A stretch of 64,000 nucleotides of DNA. Origin: Phlebiopsis flavidoalba (Eukaryota > Basidiomycota > Agaricomycetes > Polyporales > Phanerochaetaceae). Every line of letters begins with the position of its first letter. Within the stretch, counting starts at the first letter, position 1. This document shows, one piece after another, positions 1-10,501 of this stretch. Location: assembly GCA_035772785.1 (NCBI GenBank), contig JAOCPU010000031.1:124001-188000 (forward strand), read 5' to 3'. A program made the position numbers and the translations under genes. A model generated the notes under the pieces. That model was not told the DNA's origin. It made no database searches and saw nothing but the letters and a program-made list of their open reading frames with translations.

Positions 1-338
1 TGGGGGTCGATGGTACTCGGCGAATCGCCAGAGCTTTCCGAGCTGTTCTCCTCGACTGGAGGGAAAGTGCCCATAAAGCCCTGCGACACCGAGGACATCG
101 GCGCGATGGCTTGTGGCTCGAGCTTACTAAACTCGTCGTCCAAGAAGTTGAAGTATGTACTGGTGGGATCATACGCGAGATCAAAGGGGTTTGGGGGAGT
201 GGGAGGGAGGGCACCAAACGACGGTGCCGGGGAGTTGGTGGAAGAACGGGACGAGCTGCCAGAGCCACTTGATGGGCCCGCTAACATCTCGAAGTTGAAA
301 AAGTCCTCGAAGTTGGACTGTTGTTGGAATTCTGTCAT
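1..338 (-). CDS. N-terminal part of an unidentified protein, possibly a transcription factor (partial)
   Basis: Reading leftward from an ATG at 338, the frame stays open for about 112 codons to the window edge, so this is the 5' end of a longer gene. The protein starts MTEFQQQSNFEDFFNFEML and goes on through Ser/Pro-rich sequence with aromatic and acidic patches, such as PFDLAYDP and FNFLDDEF, ending near SGDSPSTIDP. Low-complexity, acidic and aromatic composition of this kind is common in activation regions of fungal bZIP or zinc-finger factors, but no DNA-binding domain lies inside the window, so that role is inference. The start is chosen because it is the first ATG of the open frame and CT-rich leader-like sequence precedes it. 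Unlike most genes here, no frameshift is evident. Confidence 0.55.
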   Translation of the reverse strand, partial: MTEFQQQSNFEDFFNFEMLAGPSSGSGSSSRSSTNSPAPSFGALPPTPPNPFDLAYDPTSTYFNFLDDEFSKLEPQAIAPMSSVSQGFMGTFPPVEENSSESSGDSPSTIDP

Positions 339-1041
339 TGTTCGTGCAGCTTGGAATAGCAAGAAGGAATTGTGTGTTGTCTGGGTTCGGCTGTGCGAGA
401 AGGAGGGGTGGTGGTGGTGAAAGACAAGTTTGGAGGCGCCCGGTGCCGCAGCGATGCGTGCGCTTTCGGCTGGATTCGTAGTCGTTCCGCGATGACTTGG
501 AGGGGGCGATAAAGCGACCCACCCAGACCAACAACGCCTCCCTTTTATTCTCGAATTCTCAATCTTCTTTTGAAAGGACCTGCGTATTGTGCGGCTGTCG
601 TCAACCAGGGTGACACTCAACGCTATGCGATTCGACATTTCTATAAAAGGCAATCTCCGACATGTCCCACCGCAAAAGCGTTCAACCAACCGTGAGACAC
701 CTCTACTCTGACAGGTCACCTTAAAGCTGTGAATTGTATACTTTTGCTAGCCGGTTCCCGTTGAGGGGCTCTTACAGGCTTTTGTGCGACACCGCGTACG
801 TACTCAATGCGGAGGGGCTCCGGGTCCTTGTCATTGTGTTCTCGTCATGATGCGCAGCCCTAGCGTTTTCTGCACAAGTTTGCCACGAATACGCATAGTT
901 TCAAATAGTATGTTTCAAGCCCTCGAGCAAGTACACGCACTGAATCTATAGCTACAACCATTCGAATGAAATATCTTGTCGTAACTCACGTGGAATTCTA
1001 GGATAGCTGCCCATTTAATCGTTCGATTCAGATCTAAGTGG
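339..1041. other. Intergenic, no gene seen; one TATA-like box
   Basis: Upstream region of the left-edge gene. A plus-oriented CTATAAAAGG lies at 641-650, but no convincing plus-strand coding region follows it. Nothing else can be supported. Confidence 0.4.
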
Positions 1042-1070
1042 TACAGTGTAGGACCGGTCCTTGAGACACC
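1042..1070 (+). repeat. Left terminal inverted repeat of the MITE
   Basis: 29 bp, perfect inverted match to 1701-1729. It contains the palindrome GGACCGGTCC at 1051-1060 followed by TTGAGACACC. Confidence 0.85.
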
Positions 1071-1700
1071 CATTTGAAAATATTATGTGGGCGTTGTAAA
1101 AAAGCAAATCTATTCAATTTTTTTGGACAGTAATTGGGTTTAATACATTCAAGGTTGCTCAAATATTTATAGAAGGATATAACTACATTCATGTGAGCCA
1201 TTGCGATGCCGAACAGAATGGTGGAGGCGCCAGCCCCACCACTCCTTGAGACACCCACGAAAGGATATCAATCACTGATGAAATGCCCTAAAAGGACTCT
1301 CATCACGTCGCTTGAGCTGTGGCGCGTCGGTGGGCGCTAATTCGATACCTCTCTCGTCGTGCTGAGCTCACGCACCGGGCACTCGGTAGCCCGTTTTTCT
1401 ACCATGTAAATCACAAATATTTGGATGTGTTGTAGCACATATGTAATATCAGTATGAGTACCGGAGCTTTCCGAGGCCATGGGCGCGCGACACTGTCTTG
1501 CGTGAAAAATCATATCATTTCTTGGGATGAGACGCAAAAACCACCTTTTGGTGGACTACTCACACCGTGCTCAGTCTGGTCCCTTTAAAAGTTGTATACC
1601 ACTGGCTCAATCGAGATGAGTGATATTAGTCATTTTTTTCGCGATTTATTGTGTGCTGTATCAGCCCTTGGTATGGGTGTGGGGTGTCTCAAGGAGTGGG

Positions 1701-1729
1701 GGTGTCTCAAGGACCGGTCCTACACTGTA
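1701..1729 (-). repeat. Right terminal inverted repeat of the MITE
   Basis: 29 bp, perfect inverted match to 1042-1070. A second GGTGTCTCAAGGA copy sits about 18 bp further inside, at 1683-1695. Confidence 0.85.
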
Positions 1730-2126
1730 GGTTAGAAAACCGCACGCGTAGCATTGTTGATACTTCAGCGCTCGCTATCTTCAACTCATGTGGCGTTAGG
1801 TTTTGCTCTATTGGGACCTTCATTGAGACCGGAAGGATACCACATGTGTATACTACTCAGTGCCTTGGAGAAGGAGAAGCCCCTCGAATTCCTGTCTTCT
1901 CCTTGGATTGACTTGCTACTTCGCACTTCCATAGACTTGAAGCTGTGCGAGAACCACCACCAAGGCAATCCCGTACTATGGTTACATGTCGCCGATCTGG
2001 TGCAAGTATCCGCGACATCCAAAATTGTTCCTAAAGGATGCATGCAGTTCATTAATTAGGTTCGACTTCGACGAGGACAGCTAGTACTATGATGTAGACT
2101 GGGTATGTAGAGTTCATAAACCGCAA
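1730..2126. other. Spacer between MITE and LCB3-like gene
   Basis: Contains the 3' flank of the minus-strand phosphatase gene. Open frames of up to about 100 codons exist on both strands but show no recognisable domain, and I do not call them. Confidence 0.35.
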
Positions 2127-4156
2127 TTAAATTACCACCGGCCCACGCGCTACAAGCCCCCACCCAATCACCTCAAACACCACGGGCATCACTCCCGATG
2201 CCAAAATTCCAATACCGCAGTATACGACGAATACTTTCGTCAGGACTGCAAAGAAGAGCTGTCAGCATGCGGGTCGTTCCTGCAATCCGTGCCACGCAGC
2301 CGAACCGCTTACCATCCGCATCGTAGTGTTTGACCACCTCCACCTCCTTCCCTCCAAGCTCTTCCAGCCCAGCCCTAACCCCTCGCGACCCCCACGCACA
2401 GCCGCCCTCGCGCGACCGCCGAACACGCTCCCGGCTCCCCGACCCGCGCGTAGCTTCAGCGTCCGGTCGCCGTATGCTGTCCCGCCGCCGTGCGTCCCGT
2501 GGTCACCCCGTCCACCTCGAGTTCGACCATGCCCGGGAGGTCAAGGACCGAAGGGATAGGGTGCAGGCCCTTGTCCGCGGGGCACACCTTTGTAGTCCGT
2601 CGCGGGCGTATAGAACCGTCGTGTGCGGGAGTGTTACAAGCTGCGCCAGGAAACGGAAGATGGGCGGCAGCATACGGTGCAGCAGGAACTTGGCAAATAT
2701 ACGCCATGCAAAGATGGCCACGATGCCCTGTCGCGTAAGTGCATAGCTCGTCAGAGTTTTGTCCTACCGCGAGGAAAAGAAAGAGGACGCGCACCAACGA
2801 CCATCTTCGCGACGGCGATTGACCACCATTCCCACATCTCCGGCCACGGGCCAAACATCGCGCCTCGCATGCTATGGAAAGTAACCTTCGTCGTACCCGT
2901 TTGCCCCCGCCATTGTACCACCGAGTGAGCATATTGCCCCATCACTACCGCCATGAGACGCGATCTGGCGTCCTCGAAGCACGGGCAGTCTTCCACCGGC
3001 TCGGGGTGGCGGTGAACCATCAGTAGACATGCGGGGACGACCACCGCGGGCACTGGGACGTCATGAGTCTCGTGTGAAGCCTTAGAACGGAGGAATAAGA
3101 CGCACCGATCCAACCGGACGTCTTCAGCCATGTCTCAACTGCGTCCCTACAGAGCACGTATACACCCAGATCGCAGTGCCGAGGAACAGTCCGAATCCAC
3201 AGTCGGTGAAACTGTGCATGCCCGTATAGATGCGCCCGTATACGATGGAAAATACGTAGACCACGAGGAGCACAGTGGTGACCACATACGCCGTGCCCGA
3301 GATCTTCATCTGCGGAAGCGCGTCTTCAGCGAGATGTGTTGCGGGGCGTGTTTGCGAGGCGACGGATGACCGTGAAGAAATACAGCGCCATAGAGATACT
3401 GTTTGTAGAGTGCGTCGAGGGAAAACCATATTCAAGATGGTGGTTGCCGATGGCTACGTATACATCATGAGGGAATGTTTGGCTGGACGGCGGCACACGA
3501 CTTACTCAGTCTGGTCACAGGAGGTGCATATGGCCGTGGCGAGCACATAAGATCTTTGAAGAACGACGAGATGTACACGCCGAACGCGAGCAGGGGAAGA
3601 AGGCTGGAGGCAGTTCAGCGTCGGTCGCGTGGTCACTGTGCAGTATACATACTCTGCTACCACGTCTTGATGCCCGAAGAATATGAGACTTGGGAGCATC
3701 GTCATGAAGTAACGTGTGGGTCCCTAGGGTGGAAGAGTTGACAAAATACACGTCGAGGAAAGGCAACCGGACGCGCTCCTGCGTCGCGGGGGTTAGTTCC
3801 AGGGGTCTCGTGCGCTCACAACTCCAAACGCACCTGCATCGCAGCAATAACCTTCGACTCCCAAGCAATATTCCTAGCGAGCATTTTCCTGACTTTGGCT
3901 CGCCATTTTCCAAGGGCCCGCTCGTAGACCTCATCGGAAAGGAGGCCAATGCTCGTGACCTCGACCTCTTCACCAGAGGCATGTTCACGTTGTCCTTTCT
4001 CTTTCTCGCCTGCTTTCTCGTTTTCGTGTCTTCACAAACACATGGGACACATCTTGCGATGTCACAGAGTCGTCATCAGACAGTCTAGAGTCTGTGACGT
4101 TGAGCGGGGAGTGCGGGGGCGCTGAGAGAAGCGTGCGCGGCAGAAGGTCGGTCCAT
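2127..4156 (-). CDS. LCB3: Sphingoid-base 1-phosphate phosphatase, PAP2 family, ER membrane
   Basis: Members dephosphorylate long-chain-base phosphates in the endoplasmic reticulum, lowering the sphingosine-1-phosphate type signal and returning bases to ceramide synthesis. All three PAP2 phosphatase motifs can be read on the minus strand: KDLMCSPRP near 3520-3550, GFPSTHS near 3420-3440 and YGRIYTGMHSFTD near 3200-3240. Before them comes RLPFLDVYFVNSSTLGTHTF, then FFGHQDV, typical of the LCB3/YSR3 group. Start is an ATG at 4156 (MDRPSAAHASLSAP), followed by an acidic stretch SDDDSVTSQDV. A GTGCGT..CGCAG intron separates ALGKWRAKVRK.. from the first membrane part. The last exon reads VLTKVFVVYCGIGILASGVM and ends in TAA at 2127-2129. 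Several one-base shifts break the frame. The PAP2 call is strong; substrate preference is inferred from family. Confidence 0.85.
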
Positions 4157-7100
4157 CCCAAAAATAATATGCGGGGTAAATGTTCGCGTTTTCGCCGTTA
4201 CAAGAGCCTAGAGAATTAGAAAATCATGTACAGTTCGTAGTCGGTTGTTGCGTAGCCGTAGGTGGCCGTATGTCGTGGTGAGAGTAGAGAGTGAGATGTA
4301 AGGTGGGGAAAAAACGCTGGGACTGCTGAGGACCGGTTGAATGTCCCGATGCTGGAGGCTATGCCGTAATCGTGTACGATATCATGTTACAGGCACTTTC
4401 TGAGATGGTTTCTGAGATAGAAAACCTCCTACATTTACAGGTAGATGCGCCGACTGATGGTTGAACATAACCGTGGTCGGTGACGGAGCGGAGTGAAAGC
4501 ATGTTACTAGGCCAGCGCTGTTCGGAGAAACGCAGCGTTGATAAATAATGAAGCATTATGATTCGCTACTACTAGAGAAATACACAGCAATGTTGATACA
4601 CTGATAATGCTAACACAGCTTGCCAGAAGACCCGAGCGACCAATTCATACCTAGGGAATAGGATGAGCACATGGAGCAACGGATAGGGATAAAGAAGTGA
4701 AGGGAGCCTCAGACACATGTATTGTCCTTCATAAACGGTTCGGACATATGCTTGTATTTTGTTTGAAACATCGTAGGCGGCGGAAAAGAAAGGCGGATGA
4801 TACACAGGAGGATACAGGAATGCTCACCTTGAATTTTGTTACGTCGCGCATGAGTGTGCCGTATCACTGTCGGAAAGACGTCAGAAGACTGTTGGACTGG
4901 GGGTGTCGCGAGCGGTAAGAGCCTCAGGGGGTGGTGTATGCTAGCTTGGGCCCATAGAGGGAATCGATGATTCGTCGCCCGCTAGTTGTTCTCGGGTCGT
5001 AGGGTGGCGTGTCGGAACGGTAATCGAATACCCACCAAACGTATCAAAGTTTATTTTCATTATGAAGATTATCTGCAAAGCAAAGGTTCGCGACGTGTTT
5101 CAGAACATACGCAAAAAGCAAAGAAGGCTCCGTTGGTGATGCATGTTAAGTGAGTACGGCTCATGGTGTTTTCGCCAACTCGGTGTTTATGGATAAAACT
5201 ATCTTCATCGCCAGAAATGAAGGGATAAATACTCACCTACGCTATCACAACAACCAGTTCAACGCGAAAATGAACATGAAAGGCGAGCGCAACCTGGGCA
5301 AGAACCGGGAGCGCATTCCAGCGCCGGCAATTATTTAAGGTTTGCGGAAGGTTGAAACTAGAGTCGGAGCTTCTGAGCTGTACAGGACGCGGTTATAAGC
5401 GTGCGAGTGCGTCTGAAAAGTTGACCACGATGTCGCTCCCGTTATGCTCGATAGCACTATTCTCTTAGGCCAGTAACAACAGGTGTGAGTCTCCGTCACG
5501 TATTTTTGCAAAAGCACCTGCACTCGCTTGTGTGATGAGACCAACTATGTCCAGTTCCTCTGCTTCCGAAAGAGAGAGACCCACTCCCTTGTGGACAACC
5601 TTTATACCAAACTCTCAATTCTGATCTTCTCGGGGGAAGCTCGGTCAGCCTGATCTTTGCAGTCTTACTGACAACTCCTCCTGAGGCGATAGTGTGACTC
5701 ATTGTTGTTTATGAAGCCATACGCTGCGGAAGATGATTGTGAGAGCCAGTTTAAAGGGGTGGTGTGTCATATTTTTTTACTCTACCGACGGGACGAAAAC
5801 AAGTTTCATCCATTCGTTGACGGTACTGTCACGCGTCTTGAACGTGTCTGCTGCCTTATCCGGGTAGTCGTACCGGGGTACCTGTAGACCTGCCATGCTC
5901 CAAGTCTTGGTGTATGCAGGTCTTGGGTTGTGTAAGAATTTTGCGAGGCTGGGGGATCGAAGAAATACCGGCTTCTCTGACCTTGTCTCTTCTTCGGCCT
6001 GGAGTATCATACTCATTCGTCTTCCAGGTCTATTCCTGCTACACGCGCCGTCCTACTGCATGTACTTTCGTCAATCTATTGAATATAATGTCAAGTTTTC
6101 CCCTGATCAAATGTTCACTGGTTGAAAGTTGCCTTCATTGATTTGCCACCCCAACCCACCCGCCGTCTGCGTTAATTTGCAGCTCAGGTCCAACCTCACT
6201 CAGTGAACCATGTCTGTCAGTCCATAGTAGCGTGCATTACACCCCGCTCCGTGGACACTACGATGACACGCACTATCCATGCAGCGGTCCCAGACCAAGG
6301 TTCCCGACTTTATCCATGGAAATGACCTAGTCTCGCGTGCCAGACTTTCGGAGCCGTGATCCGGATGCTAATTGACCCTGACGGTGCATCCGCGATCTCC
6401 TGAACCGGTCTGGTGGCTGAGGGTGCGTGACCCCCTGGGTCCGAGTCACAGCGTGACCCTCATAACACGCCGGAATATTCTCGCTCTGCGCCTGTCCCCT
6501 GCGTTCTGACAGCGCCATACCTCCATCTATTTACCTAGATTAGACATGCGATGGTGTCTTATATAGTGAGGGAATGATGATCACTTTCTGCCGTACAAAA
6601 ACGCCCAGCCATTGCCATAGGACATAGCTCCCGAGGGAGACCCACAGCCGCGGATCGAAGCCCTCAGCCGGAACACATTACCTGCTCACCAGCCGGACCA
6701 GCCAAGCAACGACAGTTTATGCTAGTCCTACACAAGGAGAGGAAGCCCACAACCACTTGACCACTTTAAGTGCACTAAGGAACGCCATCCTCGCAGAGCT
6801 ACAGGGCAGCAAAATTAGTTGCCAAGTATTCCTCTATCGTCCACATATTGCCCCGGAGTGCTTCAGCACAAAGCACAAGTTAGGGCTAATTCCACACAAT
6901 AACCAGGAAGATAGACATGGATCAACAGAAATATAAAGAGGACACCTATTTACAGAGGTTAAACAATCTGCGCAGAACTGACCCAGGGGAAATGACAGTA
7001 CGACACGGCCGACACCGCAGCACTACGATACGCTGGCACTCAGACAACGGCTGAATAAGCGCGAAGGATGTATGTTTTGATCGTCGTGTGTGTTTAAAAC

Positions 7101-7529
7101 GCTGTGGCTAGTTGCTGGAAGTCGTCGCAGTTGCATCTAATACTGAGGCGTAGTACGCACCAGCATTCCAAGGCGGGCGCAATCTTGTGCCAGTTCAAAT
7201 CGATCGCGGAGCTTTCTCATAATGGCATTTGGCCGTAGCGATTCTCATCACCAAGGCTCCATTGTCAGTTACTCCTCGCGCAGATAAAACACTCGTTCAA
7301 CATCAGGCGGGCCATTACGATAAGGGCAATTCCCTCACGTTACGCAAACATTCAAACAAGATCACAATCATGTATTCCAGTCATATCAAGTCCGCGGATC
7401 ACTGCGTAAAAATGTGTGTTTAATGTTTATATACGCATACTCAAACCATTCACGACGAAACACCTTGCCGACGCGACCTCACTCCGCCACTTGTCTCCGT
7501 ATGTGTCGCCCCACTGGATAGAGCGTGAC
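4157..7529. other. Long intergenic stretch without a supportable gene
   Basis: Frames of 60-80 codons occur on both strands (for example near 4700-4920 and 5780-6140), but none shows a domain, signal peptide or intron-linked continuation. Given the indel rate, a small frameshifted gene could be hidden here. No repeat or element ends were found. Confidence 0.3.
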
Positions 7530-7992
7530 GGGACTAGCAGCCGATACCGATGCCGTGCTGTCTAGGAAGTGAGCCCGCAATAATAGACCGGCGAACTAGA
7601 AGGACACTCACGACGACACCGTTGGTGTGCAGGGACATCAGTGGTTGCTGCTGCATCTTGCGGCGCCCGAGCCAACCACCGAGCAACAGACGATTAGGGC
7701 TAGCAGGTGAGGCAGCAACGACGGGACGTTGATGTGTCGCTTAGTTGATGCCGCAGCACGCTGCCAAAGGGCCTGAGTTGCCAGCCTTAGAGTGTCCCTA
7801 CCAGTATATTTATCTATGTGCATGAAAGGTATGCAAAGGAAGAATGCAAGGCGCACGGGTTTCGGGGTGCTTGTCGCAGCCAGGCGGGGCCTCTAGTGGG
7901 TCCGACGCAAGACGCCCTCGAACAGGTGTGGCGTACCGTCAGAAGATAGGGAGAGCCGAGGATTGGAGAAGGCAGCGAGGCGAGAGGAACAT
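7530..7992 (-). pseudogene. Third hydrophobin copy, badly disrupted
   Basis: Aligned by eye with the hydrophobins at 9916-10344 and 15720-16154. It begins at ATG 7992 with the same signal-peptide DNA (encoding MFSRLAAFS and LALPIF when shifts are ignored), keeps an intron at the same place before AAGGCTGG, then SDxNVP, a segment resembling CSSTTVSCTNGVV, a second GTGAGT..GACAG intron and a tail resembling GIGIGC-PVTL. In the DNA as given, the frame breaks many times, the first after about 17 codons (TGA), and there are base changes as well as indels. It is more damaged than its neighbours, so I favour a pseudogene. A functional gene hit by several sequencing errors cannot be excluded. It retains its TATA box and upstream element. 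Confidence 0.6.
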
Positions 7993-8081
7993 GCTTGGAT
8001 AGCTCTTGGAATTCGCGTGTTGCAAAATGAACTGAAAGATCGCTGGTGTGGGCTGGGGGGAGCGTGGCGAGTCCTTGCCGT

Positions 8082-8160
8082 CCTTTTATATGTTTTCTGA
8101 GTACAGTATCTTTCTTAGAAAGCCAAGTCCACTCACCGTCTATTGCATCCGAATGTCGCG
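8082..8160 (-). promoter_or_regulatory. Promoter of the third hydrophobin copy
   Basis: On the minus strand a TATAAAAGG box lies at 8082-8090, about 90 bp before the ATG. A block matching CRCGACRTYCG (here CGCGACATTCG) lies at 8150-8160, about 60 bp further upstream. Both elements recur at similar spacing in front of the other two hydrophobin copies. Confidence 0.5.
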
Positions 8161-9915
8161 TTCGAACAGCGTGTCGAGATACTCCACTATTCGTGAACGC
8201 CAACACAACCTTCTATCTCGACCGTCCTGGCCGGTAAGGGATGCACCACAAGAGGTACAGGTCCCGAGAGTAGTCACCCACTTATCTCCCACGTACGTCC
8301 AAGTGGATACTATGCCGACACCGCCCAGCGATGCAACATTACATCACGGTTGATCACGGACATAAGTGAATACAACATACCTGCCAAGACGGGCGAACGG
8401 AGCTACCAGTTCTTCGTCATAAGACATATGAAATTCCCATGACATGATGTAGGAGCTTGAACCTTTACCACTGTCGTTGAGTTGGTACCTTGATACGGAA
8501 GTTGAACATCTTAACCTTTGAAACAAAACAAAGGGCTCATGTATCAGGTAAGGATGGAAGCTGTTATAGACGGCTACTTGTATTTGCGAGGGATGATGTC
8601 GTCAGTCGACGAAAAACTATTTTGGAGACCGCCGAGCGGGTGTCAGAACTATCTGACTGGGAATGTGGTAGTAAGTAACTTGGGTTCAGTTTCGTCTCAT
8701 TGTCATATCATAGTACGGAGAAGAAACTCAACACGGCATGATTTACACCTGTCACCATTCAACAGGAAGTCAGATGTGGTGGGGAAACCGGGTGTCAAGC
8801 CTCGATCGTAGCAGCCAACGTCATTCGTTGAAAGCGCTGCGCGAACCTCCTGGAGCCCGACTTGCAAATTCTCGGTGCCGTCCTATTCAAAAGTAAACGC
8901 TCCTTCCGAATGACCCTAATACGCGTGTTAGGCACTTCTGTCTAAAATGGTGAAGCTTTCATACCACGAACGACCCCCGGACAAAACCATTGAGCATATC
9001 GTCGCTATCCTTGGTTTTTTCCATACTCCACACTCTTGTGCAGCGGTGCGTAATGAAACGGGTACTATGAGTACACGATAACTTAGGACACAGTGCTGGG
9101 GTGGTGTAGATTCCGAGTGTCAGAGACGCCATGATGGAAGCGGATAGATTTGGACGTCACCCTGCTACTAATGCGAGTCGTCCGAAATGTATACGCAATG
9201 CACACGGAGTAGAGTGTGGTCGCCCTTGCGAACTACGTCAATCGCAGCTTCCTGCTGTGGAGTCCTGTGCATGGAATGGGAACGGAAGCTTCACCACAAT
9301 CTTACCTGGAAACTACGCAAAATGTGAGGGGGCGGAATCCATGGCGTCGAACTCCTTTGGACGGTCTCTCAAACCAAACAATTTAATCCAGACTTTAATT
9401 TCGCCTTGTAATACTTAGACTTATAAGTGATTTTCCCAGGAAATCATTGAGCTGAAAACATTGAGTTGCACTAAGCTCGTTTTTTTTTTTGTTCACGTAG
9501 CGTAGGTATAAAGGGAGCTCCTGGTAAGTGGTAACGATGAGCGGGACGATACTACGTAGTAGAGCCAGCGGGGAGTCTGATTCAGGGACACGTGGACGCC
9601 ACACATCTTCAAAAGCAACGGCGACGTGCGTGTAAATTGTATGTATACAGTCCCCGCGGCAGTCACGAACTGTCATTCAAGCTCTCATTTTTTACTTCGC
9701 AAAGGTTGCTTGTAGCATTCCAAACGTTGACGTACACTTGATCGAATTGGCTGAAGATGGCCCTTGAGAGACTTAGCTAGCGGACTGTTTCACGGACAAT
9801 ACGACATAGCATTGAAGAAGATTACATGTCGCCAACATTCAATGGTACATGACAAGTCACCCCAAATCCACACCCTCGGGAGTCGAGATTTTGTCATTGG
9901 CGCCACACATGACGC
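8161..9915. other. Intergenic; one block also present upstream of the hydrophobin at 15720-16154
   Basis: No gene is supported. The stretch near 8905-8965 (CCCTAATACGCGTGTT.. then GTGAAGCTTTCATACC) resembles 17040-17100 (CCCTAGTGCGCGTGTT.. then GTGAAGATTTCATTACC) at a similar distance, about 0.9 kb, from the hydrophobin start. This suggests an old segmental duplication. A T11 run lies at 9480-9490. Confidence 0.4.
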
Positions 9916-10344
9916 TTAGGCAGACACGGGGATACACCCAACACCAATGCTTCCCTGTTTCGACTGTTAATGCTTTTCGCAGTGAGGATATTGAAGAGTA
10001 CATACGACAATTCCGTTGCTGCAGGAGACGGTGGTGCCGCTGCACTCGGAGCCAGAACCGACGCCGACAACAGAGATAGGGCTGCAGGTCAGGCCCAGGA
10101 CTGGACGTTGAGGTCGCTCAGGTCGATGCCGAGCAAAGAGAGGAGGGCCGATCCAGCCTTGGAATTAGCCCTGCAAGATGTTTTGTAAGCTCACTATCGC
10201 TAAGCCCCGAAAAGCTACACATACAGGCTCAGTGCTAGCGCAGCAAGCCGTGGTAGGCGTGTCGTTACGGACGACGTTGGCAGGTGTGGCGACCGCAAAG
10301 ATGGGGAGAGCGAGGATGGAGAAAGCAGCGAGACGAGAGAACAT
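9916..10344 (-). CDS. Class I-like hydrophobin with six cysteines, secreted
   Basis: Hydrophobins are small secreted proteins that assemble into amphipathic films on hyphae and fruiting bodies. Start is ATG 10344: a signal peptide MFSRLAAFSILALPIFAVAT, then PANVVRNDTPTTACCASTEP. Intron 1 (10171-10224, GTATGT..TTGCAG) is followed by ANSKAGSALLSLLGIDLSD, then LGLTCSPISVVGVGSGSECS and GTTVSCSNGIV. Intron 2 (9955-10005) is followed by GSIGVGCIPVSA and TAA at 9916-9918. Two homopolymer-type indels break the frame: an extra G at the intron 1 acceptor and a missing C at GTCCAGTCC. The cysteine order is CC-C-C-C-C instead of the family's C-CC-C-C-CC-C; the lone first cysteine is Asn and the first of the second doublet is Ser. 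The TATA box and upstream element are shared with the other copies. I am sure of the family, less sure of function with this pattern. Confidence 0.85.
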
Positions 10345-10420
10345 GTTGAAGAGTGAGGTTTGCGAGTTGCAAAAGGCACTGAGTAGCTGATTGCTGGGGG
10401 TTTTCGACCAGTCTTGCTGC

Positions 10421-10501
10421 CCTTTTATACGCAATCGGCCGCAGGAGAACCTGCCTTGTTAGTAGTCAAAGCCCCTCCAAACGTCATGGCGCGTCCGGAC
10501 G
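10421..10501 (-). promoter_or_regulatory. Promoter of the hydrophobin at 9916-10344
   Basis: TATAAAAGG on the minus strand at 10421-10429, 77 bp before the ATG. The leader carries CTACTCAGTG and TTTTGCAAC, as in the copy at 15720. About 65 bp above the TATA box is CGTCCGGACG (10492-10501), a perfect palindrome whose right part overlaps the shared CACGACGTCCG element. Confidence 0.55.

Larger units (their letters stand above)
1042..1729. mobile_element. Non-autonomous DNA transposon (MITE), about 690 bp, likely TA target duplication
   Basis: The first 29 bases (1042-1070, beginning TACAGTGTAGGACCGGTCC) are the exact reverse complement of the last 29 (1701-1729). If the outer TA on each side is the duplicated target, the terminal repeat begins CAGTGTAGG and the element fits the Tc1/mariner-like or a related TA-targeting superfamily. 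Further copies of the inner motif CTCCTTGAGACACCC occur subterminally near 1242-1256 and, inverted, near 1682-1697, which suggests repeated transposase-binding sites. The interior is AT-rich with no transposase reading frame, so it would depend on an enzyme from elsewhere. The superfamily is inferred from the TA ends only. Confidence 0.8.

Noticed and set aside
10..420. 136-codon plus-strand frame at the left edge
   Set aside because: It is the antisense of the minus-strand gene starting at 338, whose translation has a plausible protein composition.
638..720. Plus-oriented TATAAAAGG with an ATG 12 bases later, like another hydrophobin promoter
   Set aside because: The following sequence (MSHRKSVQPT..) stops within about 20 codons and shows no hydrophobin signal peptide or intron pattern.
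1021..1031. GTTCGATTC, like a tRNA B-box
   Set aside because: No A-box or cloverleaf can be drawn from the preceding 40-70 bases. No other convincing tRNA box pair was found in the window by eye.
1754..2059. 101-codon plus-strand frame beside the MITE
   Set aside because: An 88-codon frame lies opposite on the other strand; neither resembles a known protein, and the region is the 3' flank of the phosphatase gene.
5335..6141. Overlapping frames of 60-80 codons on both strands
   Set aside because: No domain, no intron-linked continuation and no strand preference; frames of this length are expected by chance.
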